Below are positions 18,601 to 22,100 of a stretch of DNA of 22,100 nucleotides, piece by piece. Each line of letters begins with the position of its first letter. Within the stretch, counting starts at the first letter, position 1. The notes under the pieces were generated by a model. That model had not been told where the DNA came from. It searched no databases and saw only the letters and a list, made by a program, of their open reading frames with translations. The stretch spans positions 219,011 to 241,110 of the forward strand of contig WELA01011369.1 in the NCBI GenBank assembly GCA_009602735.1. The letters run 5' to 3'. This DNA comes from Mesotaenium endlicherianum. Lineage: Eukaryota; Streptophyta; Zygnematophyceae; Zygnematales; Mesotaeniaceae. The position numbers and the translations under genes were made by a program.

Positions 18601-19348
18601 TTGTTTCCCCGTCTTCTTGGCCACCTGGGGAGACGGACAAGAATAACCTCTGAATTAGAAAGTGCTCTCATGCACTCTGCAAGTACTCTAGTGACGGGGC
18701 AGCATGCATACCTCTTAGATCATAGATGTGCAGCCTCTCTCTGTTGTCCGCACTCCCCAGTTCTCCCCCTTACCTCTGCACTTGCAAATGGTAAAGCTCA
18801 CGCAAAGCTGAGCGGGGCGCGTATGAGGGGACTGTGGGACTGTGGGGTGGTGTGGGCTGGGCGGAGCGCAGGTGAACGCGGAGATGCAGATGGGCGGCAT
18901 CGGGCCCCTGGTTGACGGCAGCATGGGCGAATACGTTACTGCGGAGCTGGACAGGCTGGTGCGGCTTGCACTGCGGTGCGTGTACCCGGGCCCCGAGAAG
19001 CGCCCAACGATGCAGCAGGTGTGCACGCACCTGGAGGCCATCCGCGACGCGTCGGGCATGCCCGCCACGCCGGACGGCAGCATGGTGCAATCGGTGGGGA
19101 GCAAGTGGGGGAGCGTGGCATGCTCCACCTCGCCAGGAAGTTCGTCTGCCGGCGCCTGGAGCCAGAGCGACGCCGCAGGGATCCCCCACTGGGGCGGAAG
19201 CGGGTCTCGCAGCACAGACTTCCAGGATCTTCTGCAGGGCACCCCCCACGGGCTGCTTGTGGTGCACCCTGAGAGCTTGCTTGAGAACGAAGAGTTTTCA
19301 TTTGATTACAGCGGCTACGCCAAGGAGAGCATGGTGGCCGCCAAATGA
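6518..19348 (+). CDS. LRR receptor-like kinase, LRR-VIII-1 (HPCA1/CARD1-like), 21 exons, complete
   Basis: Membrane receptor kinase. Exons: 6518-6629, 7026-7185, 7468-7539, 7651-7725, 8224-8445, 8920-8988, 9525-9599, 10123-10194, 10571-10639, 10899-10973, 11688-11759, 12410-12553, 12887-13202, 14163-14397, 15212-15364, 15814-15950, 16316-16535, 17071-17195, 17472-17606, 17979-18113, 18872-19348. Every junction is GT-AG, phases agree throughout, and the sum is 3150 nt (1049 aa). Domains by residue: signal peptide about 1-34; LRRNT about 38-90 (DPC...W.GV..C); 13 LRRs about 88-406; Cys-bearing juxtamembrane region 413-590 with FPPGGQ and FGPY motifs typical of LRR-VIII-1; TM about 601-626; kinase about 676-960 with GEGGYGAV, Lys701, Glu717, HRD 797-799, DFG 817-819 and GYLDPEY 847-853; Ser-rich tail. 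All catalytic residues are present, so it is probably an active RD Ser/Thr kinase. Family members phosphorylate intracellular targets after extracellular perception; HPCA1 senses hydrogen peroxide. The ligand here is unknown. ATG 6518 is the first Met after an in-frame TAA at 6404-6406. A further upstream exon cannot be excluded. Confidence 0.93.
7026..7185 (+). CDS. RLK exon 2: LRR N-terminal cap
   Basis: Follows gtgtgacag. Encodes the LRRNT_2-type cap: [10 protein letters not shown], then [16 protein letters not shown] and a Cys at residue 76, leading to RVTVL, where the first repeat starts. The donor is TT|gtatgt, phase 2, which sets the phase for all LRR exons that follow. Confidence 0.92.
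7468..7539 (+). CDS. RLK exon 3: LRR 1
   Basis: Exactly 72 nt between gctgcag and gtaagt, phase 2 on both sides. Encodes one 24-residue repeat with [16 protein letters not shown], the plant-type LxGxIPxxLGNLxxL consensus. Confidence 0.92.
7651..7725 (+). CDS. RLK exon 4: LRR 2
   Basis: 75 nt after tttgcag and before gtgaga, phase 2 on both sides. Encodes [19 protein letters not shown] and ends in LQTL. It is one residue longer than the 24-residue repeat. Confidence 0.9.
8224..8445 (+). CDS. RLK exon 5: LRRs 3-5
   Basis: 222 nt after gtgaacag and before gtatgt, phase 2 on both sides. It carries three repeats in one exon ([38 protein letters not shown]), as if two introns present elsewhere between repeats were lost. 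A similar but out-of-frame acceptor lies 56 nt upstream. Confidence 0.92.
8920..8988 (+). CDS. RLK exon 6: LRR 6
   Basis: 69 nt after ccgacgcag and before gtaagt, phase 2 on both sides. Encodes [18 protein letters not shown] and ends LKHL, a repeat one residue shorter than consensus. Confidence 0.9.
9405..9434. repeat. (AC)n microsatellite in RLK intron 6
   Basis: Interrupted ACAC/ATAC run ending in cgcgcgc. Confidence 0.85.
9525..9599 (+). CDS. RLK exon 7: LRR 7
   Basis: 75 nt after gaggcag and before gtacgt, phase 2 on both sides. Encodes [18 protein letters not shown] and ends LQIL. Its reading frame stays open past the donor, through the intron and into the bacterial amylase fragment. 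Confidence 0.9.
9709..9984 (+). pseudogene. bacterial GH13 alpha-amylase fragment inside RLK intron 7 (probable assembly chimera)
   Basis: 92 uninterrupted codons read [20 protein letters not shown], then [20 protein letters not shown], then [13 protein letters not shown] and [18 protein letters not shown]. This is the conserved region I part (DxVxNH) of catalytic-barrel GH13 enzymes, closest in style to secreted Bacteroidetes alpha-amylases. The stretch lacks the GC and simple-repeat character of its surroundings, follows a G-rich tract (9652-9708) and ends exactly at an undetermined base (9985). No stop or frameshift has accumulated. It has no start, active-site Asp/Glu regions or end, and lies within a normal intron, so it does not contribute to the kinase. 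Confidence 0.85.
9985..9985. other. undetermined base N at edge of bacterial fragment
   Basis: A single N separates the last amylase codon (GAC) from eukaryotic-type intron sequence, marking a join or collapsed gap. Another N occurs at 1918 within a C-run. Confidence 0.9.
10123..10194 (+). CDS. RLK exon 8: LRR 8
   Basis: 72 nt after gcttccag and before gtgagc, phase 2 on both sides. Encodes [18 protein letters not shown], a standard plant LRR. It shows that the kinase gene resumes normally after the odd sequence in intron 7. Confidence 0.92.
10571..10639 (+). CDS. RLK exon 9: LRR 9
   Basis: 69 nt after gatgagcag and before gtaagc, phase 2 on both sides. Encodes [17 protein letters not shown] and ends LFVL. 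The NCSLxGxVPDLS pattern is common in LRR-VIII-1 proteins. Confidence 0.9.
10899..10973 (+). CDS. RLK exon 10: LRR 10
   Basis: 75 nt after gtgtgcag and before gtgagt, phase 2 on both sides. Encodes [16 protein letters not shown] and ends SSLQT plus a split Ile codon. Confidence 0.9.
11148..11182. repeat. (CG)n(GT)n microsatellite in RLK intron 10
   Basis: gcgcgggcgcgcgcgtgtgtgtgtg tract. Alternating purine-pyrimidine sequence capable of Z-DNA in principle. Confidence 0.85.
11688..11759 (+). CDS. RLK exon 11: LRR 11
   Basis: 72 nt after ggtggcag and before gtgagt, phase 2 on both sides. Encodes [18 protein letters not shown] and ends SLQSL. Confidence 0.9.
12410..12553 (+). CDS. RLK exon 12: LRRs 12-13
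   Basis: 144 nt (two times 72) after cgagtgcag and before gtaagg, phase 2 on both sides. Encodes two repeats, [14 protein letters not shown] and [13 protein letters not shown], without an intron between them. Confidence 0.9.
12887..13202 (+). CDS. RLK exon 13: post-LRR Cys region
   Basis: Starts after gcaagcag with LSSNPLC, the usual sequence just after the last LRR. It encodes residues 406-511, including Cys443/Cys448 and Cys465/Cys467 ([10 protein letters not shown]), then [11 protein letters not shown], the counterpart of the C.CxxP...F.SP.F segment of LRR-VIII-1 receptors. Ends GAT CAG|gtgggc in phase 0. Confidence 0.9.
13318..13381. repeat. (CA)n microsatellite in RLK intron 13
   Basis: Pure CA core at about 13332-13354 flanked by CGCA units. 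Confidence 0.9.
14163..14397 (+). CDS. RLK exon 14: membrane-proximal ectodomain
   Basis: Starts after ggcatgcag, the acceptor that keeps phase 0 from exon 13. A Gly/Thr linker (residues 518-533) is followed by [15 protein letters not shown] and [11 protein letters not shown], matching the conserved FPxGGQ...FGPY block of the family. Ends CAG G|gtgagc, phase 1. The acceptor at 14184 (tccacag) is a weaker alternative because it breaks the phase. The linker is written in a G-run repeat (14195-14227). Confidence 0.85.
14195..14227 (+). other. G-quadruplex-type motif in RLK exon 14
   Basis: Four GGGG runs separated by two-base spacers (ac, ac, at, ac) and followed by a G9 run, on the sense strand. 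Encodes the Gly/Thr linker at residues 523-533. Confidence 0.75.
15212..15364 (+). CDS. RLK exon 15: transmembrane helix
   Basis: Follows tgagcgcag. Encodes NNNGSDISR, then a 26-residue hydrophobic stretch (residues 601-626, from LAIAGAVV to MVFVM) and a basic stop-transfer cluster RRQAKRR. Ends GAG CTC A|gtacgt in phase 1, which is the only choice that fits exon 16. Confidence 0.92.
15717..15806. repeat. (TCC)n/(CTG)n tract forming the intron 15 acceptor region
   Basis: Interrupted ctcctcctgctcctcttcc units appear twice (roughly 30-bp higher-order copies), then (CTG)7, ending 7 nt before the AG of exon 16. Confidence 0.9.
15814..15950 (+). CDS. RLK exon 16: kinase start, Gly-loop
   Basis: Follows ggacgcag, with a long TCC/CTG trinucleotide tract as its pyrimidine region. 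Encodes [15 protein letters not shown], the usual lead into plant RLK kinase domains, and the ATP loop LGEGGYGA (residues 679-686). Ends phase 0 before gtgaga. The loop Val is the first codon of exon 17. Confidence 0.93.
16316..16535 (+). CDS. RLK exon 17: kinase N-lobe
   Basis: Starts after gtgcgcag with [15 protein letters not shown], containing the ATP-binding Lys701. It continues with the helix-C Glu717 ([10 protein letters not shown]) and [11 protein letters not shown], and reaches the hinge region YEFIPHGNL. Ends CAC G|gtgcgt, phase 1. Confidence 0.93.
16764..16788. repeat. (CTG)8 repeat in RLK intron 17
   Basis: Uninterrupted CTG units in the sense strand of the kinase transcript. Confidence 0.9.
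17071..17195 (+). CDS. RLK exon 18: catalytic loop HRD
   Basis: Follows ttggcag after a CT-rich stretch. Encodes [20 protein letters not shown] and the catalytic loop IVHRDVK, with Asp799 as proton acceptor. Arg before Asp makes it an RD kinase. Ends AAG|gtgtgc, phase 0, a conserved intron position in plant RLKs. Confidence 0.93.
17472..17606 (+). CDS. RLK exon 19: DFG and activation loop
   Basis: Follows gggccgcag. Encodes TANILIDD (completing HRDVKxxN), VADFGLSKM with Mg-binding Asp817, and an activation loop with Thr/Ser residues ending VTRVQGTP. The loop's Pro, where relatives often have Leu (GTLGYLDPEY), is a small deviation. Ends phase 0 at CCC|gtgagg. Confidence 0.93.
17979..18113 (+). 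CDS. RLK exon 20: GYLDPEY and kinase C-lobe
   Basis: Follows gcgttgcag. Encodes [20 protein letters not shown] and [19 protein letters not shown], the most conserved block of this kinase group, and ends with EHIVRL. Ends phase 0 before gtgagg. Confidence 0.94.
18872..19348 (+). CDS. RLK exon 21: kinase end and Ser-rich tail, stop TGA
   Basis: Follows ggagcgcag. Encodes the last kinase helices ([19 protein letters not shown]) and a tail of about 90 residues rich in Ser and Gly, with a near-terminal FSFDYSGY. From memory, LRR-VIII-1 kinases often have an FxYSG motif near the C-terminus; this should be checked by alignment. Stop TGA at 19346-19348. Confidence 0.92.
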   Translation: MNAEMQMGGIGPLVDGSMGEYVTAELDRLVRLALRCVYPGPEKRPTMQQVCTHLEAIRDASGMPATPDGSMVQSVGSKWGSVACSTSPGSSSAGAWSQSDAAGIPHWGGSGSRSTDFQDLLQGTPHGLLVVHPESLLENEEFSFDYSGYAKESMVAAK

Positions 19349-19650
19349 GTGCTAGCTCCCCCCTCTTGCCTGAGGCTGTGCTTTGTCTTGAGCCTGCTGG
19401 TGGAGCTGTAGCTACATGAGTTGCAGAAGAATAAGCGTGCACGGCGGTGGGAGGCACATGTGGCACCAACTGAGGTGCTTGCACGAGCTGGGCTTGTGAT
19501 TGCACCATGCACAACCGCTTGAGCCTGGTTAACTCGTGAAAAAAGCTGCTTCGTGGGATTTATAACTGATATACATTTGGTGATACGAAGCACTCAAATC
19601 ATCACATACGTTGAAATTAAGTTGTAGCAATAAAGTGGTGGAGACCACAT
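19349..19650 (+). other. RLK 3' UTR with AATAAA at 19629-19634
   Basis: About 280 nt after the stop, gcaataaagtgg supplies a canonical AATAAA signal, after which base composition turns strongly AT-rich. The cleavage site is not determinable from the sequence. Confidence 0.5.
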
Positions 19651-20612
19651 CCCTTGCTACACAGTATTTTAGAAATTGGACAATTTGTGTTCACTAAATT
19701 TATGAAATTTATTTGAGAATCTGTAGAGATAGCAAATGGTAGTGATCTTATATCATATACTTTATGGATAGTACTATTCGTGCGTATATTCAAAACTGTT
19801 AGCTTATCGAGAAGTCAGCCTGAAACTACTCAAGTAAATCTATAACTTACCTATAGTAGTAGGTAGGTCGCTTTATAGTTATAAGTGAAACATTCATGGA
19901 AATTTGAGTGTTGTTAGGGACCTTTCATTTTACTTCCCTTACAGAATGTTTTTATTTAAAAAATATCCTCTGTGGTAAGTATTTCATGTCATTTCAGTTT
20001 TTGTGTGATTGCTTTGATACCTTCTGTCATTTTGCGTGACATTAAGGTATCTTGCATAAGAGTATTACTACCGGCATAGAATTAGCTCACTCTGCGTTAT
20101 TTATCTGGTACTTGGCATGAACAAGAAGGCAATTTGCATGACTAATTAGCGCGTAGGGTAAATGCATTCTGTGCATGATATAAGAACCTTTCAGAATATG
20201 TTACTCCGCGTGTTAGTTTGCCCTTTGTGGTCGTTTCTGTGCCATCCGTATGTAATACATCTTTTTTGTGTTATTCTCAGGACCCTTGGGTGTAGTGTCA
20301 CTTACCGTGTAGGAAACTTCTCTTTGCGTGGTTGTGTCAGTACAACGCTGTGTAGAAGCCACATAGCTGGTGCACCGGTGGACATTCAGCCTTAAATAAA
20401 GACCTTCTACCCCCACAGCAAATCTAGATGCGTAACAACCTCGCAGAGCTTGCTACATGGCCTGGCACAAAAATTCTGGCCTGATTAACCAACATCCTTC
20501 TCAAAAGATTTGCATCCACTCTCGCCAGCACGTGCACGTCAGTGTGGACGTATTATATAACTCCCAGAATTAAGACGTGCATACTTCACACAACTTCGCT
20601 ACTACTAGGAGC
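19651..20612. other. AT-rich intergenic spacer between convergent genes
   Basis: No recognisable gene. A plus-strand AATAAA occurs near 20394-20399. On the minus strand AATAAA (plus TTTATT) near 19950 could serve FMO. The 77-codon open frame at 20162-20395 has no recognisable similarity. An imperfect inverted repeat tataact/agttata lies around 19840-19882. Confidence 0.5.
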
Positions 20613-20819
20613 CTAGAGTTGGGCCGCCGTCATTAAGGAGTTTCTAACGCTAAGCAGCCAGGCTATGGCCTCCTCCATGAGGGCGTGCTCTTGCCACCTG
20701 TCCCGGTAGTCCTCGGGGTAAGCCCTCTTATTCTCCCGCGCTGCCACGTACATCTTCGAGCACCACTGGGGCATGGGGGGCCACCCGCACTCCTGGGCCA
20801 GCCAGTCGATATACGGGTA
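20613..20819 (-). CDS. FMO last exon with stop
   Basis: Acceptor agtgtgcag followed by TAC CCG TAT ATC GAC. It ends at TAG (20615-20613). The tail after ALMEEA is about 18 residues (AIAWLLSVRNSL...), with no ER-membrane anchor of the kind found in animal FMOs. Confidence 0.88.
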   Translation of the reverse strand, partial: YPYIDWLAQECGWPPMPQWCSKMYVAARENKRAYPEDYRDRWQEHALMEEAIAWLLSVRNSLMTAAQL

Positions 20820-22003
20820 CTGCACACTTGGAGCACAGCATTTCGAAGAGCAGCAAGTCAGCCACTCATATATATACATATATACAGAAATAAGAGCTCA
20901 CACAGTCAGCTATCAACCGCTTGCAGGACATTGGAGTGTTGGCACTGGCTGTGGCGCGCTCACGAGGGAGCCAAGTGGCTGTGGCTGCTGCGCATTCAAC
21001 TCTCACGAGCTTCATAGGGGATGAGGGGCAGGCCGCCGCTGCTCGGCAAACTCAAGAAAGGCCGATGCGCAGAGAGAGCTTCCTTGCATCCTTGTACTTG
21101 CAAATTACAAACGTCAGCAGTGCCTGTGCGAAGCGCGCAGTGAGCGCGGGAGACGGGGCGACGCCCCTGATCAACAAGCGTGGACTAGTGGGATTGGGGC
21201 CACCTCTTTTATGTTTTTTGGCGTAGATTTCTGCTAGTGCGTACATACGGACCCTACAGCAGGCACCGAAGAAGAGGCACCAGCACACAGCACGCCTTCC
21301 GCCCCATAGAGCTCCAGCCAGTTATATGACATGAGACATGCCATCACTTCAGATGCCACCACTGTACACGCCAGGATTGTATGCAAAGGAAGGGTGATAC
21401 ATATATTGCATGATGGTGTACATATATATGTATAGATATGTATATACATACATCATACGCAGGTGGATACAAGCGCACACATATGATATACATATAGATA
21501 TATACATACATACAGAGCCATAGTATGCATATTCATGCATATATGTACAGATATGTCGTGGGCCTGTACATATAGATATGTATACATATATGAGTATTAG
21601 TAGACATAAATATGTACATATATGTATAATATGTTTGTATATATATGTATATATACACATATGTATACATATCTGACACCATGTGTCCTCGCCTGAGCCA
21701 AACGCCAAGCCCCGGGCATCCTGTCCATCACATTCGTACGGACAACACCCACAGAGAGCGCACCGGGGATAGAGCACTGACGAGCACAAGAGTTGCGCAA
21801 GCGTGGGGAGGGGGCCATGCAAAAAGGACCTGCTGCAGGTCCATGAGGTGCGTGTGGCGCTTGGCCACGCCAGTAGCCTCCAGCTGGGCGTAGAACGCCT
21901 CCACGTCGCGACACATGGCGTCCCGAGACGGCAGAGACGCTGCCCCACTCAGCACCTTGGCGACCCACTTGGACTGGAGCTCGCAGAGAGGGAAGGGCAC
22001 CAC
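20613..22003 (-). CDS. flavin-containing monooxygenase (plant FMO type), C-terminal two exons, partial
   Basis: Minus-strand exons 22003-21830 (58 codons) and 20819-20613 (68 codons plus TAG), phase 0, separated by a 1010-nt intron. The first reads VVPFPLCELQSKWVAKVLSG, then PSRDAMCRDVEAFYAQLEAT and KRHTHLMDLQQ. The second starts YPYIDWLAQECGWPPMPQW, followed by MYVAARENKRAYPEDYRDRW and ALMEEA. This is the C-terminal third of class B flavin monooxygenases of the plant N-OX/GS-OX group (PFxxFExQSKWVA, YxxWLAxxCG, PExYRDxWD). Such enzymes use FAD, NADPH and O2 to oxygenate nucleophilic N or S; the substrate cannot be told. The FAD and NADPH Rossmann motifs lie to the right of the window. Convergent with the receptor kinase gene. 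Confidence 0.88.
20820..21829 (-). repeat. FMO intron with AT-rich TATACATA simple repeats
   Basis: The intron contains a long stretch of alternating TATA/CATA sequence from about 21398 to 21672 and a short tatatatacatatatac tract near 20868-20885. The open frames crossing it are by-products of the repeat. No other gene is seen. Confidence 0.8.
21830..22003 (-). CDS. FMO penultimate exon
   Basis: Acceptor tctccag before GTG GTG CCC and donor CAGCAG|gtcctt, phase 0 on both sides. The donor is only a moderate match, but the downstream frame loses FMO similarity right after it. No further exon is recognisable in 22004-22100. Confidence 0.88.
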
Positions 22004-22100
22004 CTGGAGAGAATATCCCCACCACCACCGCCATTATTGCGAAGGTATGCCATCTCGGAACGTGAGACCCTGGCAGGCATCGCCACTTCAGAAGGGGGGG

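Noticed and set aside
21349..21948. Minus-strand 199-codon frame with Tyr/Ile/Cys-rich end
   Set aside because: Caused by TATACATA repeats in the FMO intron and the wrong frame of the FMO exon.

Overview
The window looks like nuclear DNA from a green-lineage eukaryote, most likely a streptophyte (charophyte) alga or an early-diverging plant. The genes are broken into many short GC-rich exons with GT-AG introns. The largest is a plant-type leucine-rich-repeat receptor kinase of subfamily LRR-VIII-1. There are degenerate plant-type CCCTAAA telomeric repeats and abundant microsatellites, and no bacterial operon structure. The species assignment is inference.

Left part (1-4300, minus strand): four clearly homologous, in-phase exons of a LarB / PurE-related (NCAIR-mutase-like) protein at 2941-2879, 1805-1692, 1306-1091 and 903-814, read right to left. 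All junctions are phase 0. The C-terminal end is expected beyond the left edge. The N-terminal exons are not identified, although a poly-Ser reading frame near 4136-4257 is a weak candidate. The introns and 5' side of this gene hold a dense island of unrelated tandem repeats: units of about 82, 15, 39 and 11 bp, CA-rich microsatellites and a degenerate interstitial telomeric tract at 3030-3177.

Middle (4360-6460): spacer with no recognisable gene. It holds overlapping unassigned open frames on both strands (about 4910-5757) and two small arrays of a 10-bp unit.

Centre and right (6518-19348, plus strand): one 21-exon gene that I reconstructed junction by junction. The coding exons total exactly 3150 nt (1049 aa plus stop). 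The protein has a signal peptide, LRRNT, 13 LRRs, a Cys-pair-containing juxtamembrane domain with FPPGGQ and FGPY motifs, a transmembrane helix, an intact RD-type kinase and a Ser-rich tail. It belongs with the Arabidopsis HPCA1/CARD1 group. Intron 7 contains about 276 bp of undecayed bacterial (Bacteroidetes-like) GH13 alpha-amylase coding sequence ending at a single N, most simply an assembly chimera.

Right end (19349-22100): the kinase 3' UTR, an AT-rich spacer, then the last two exons of a plant-type flavin-containing monooxygenase on the minus strand (22003-21830 and 20819-20613), convergent with the kinase gene. Its 5' part lies beyond the right edge. The LarB and kinase genes are divergent, and the kinase and FMO genes are convergent. 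Nothing shows that the three genes work in one pathway. The kinase and FMO both belong to families connected with redox chemistry, but that is only a family-level remark.
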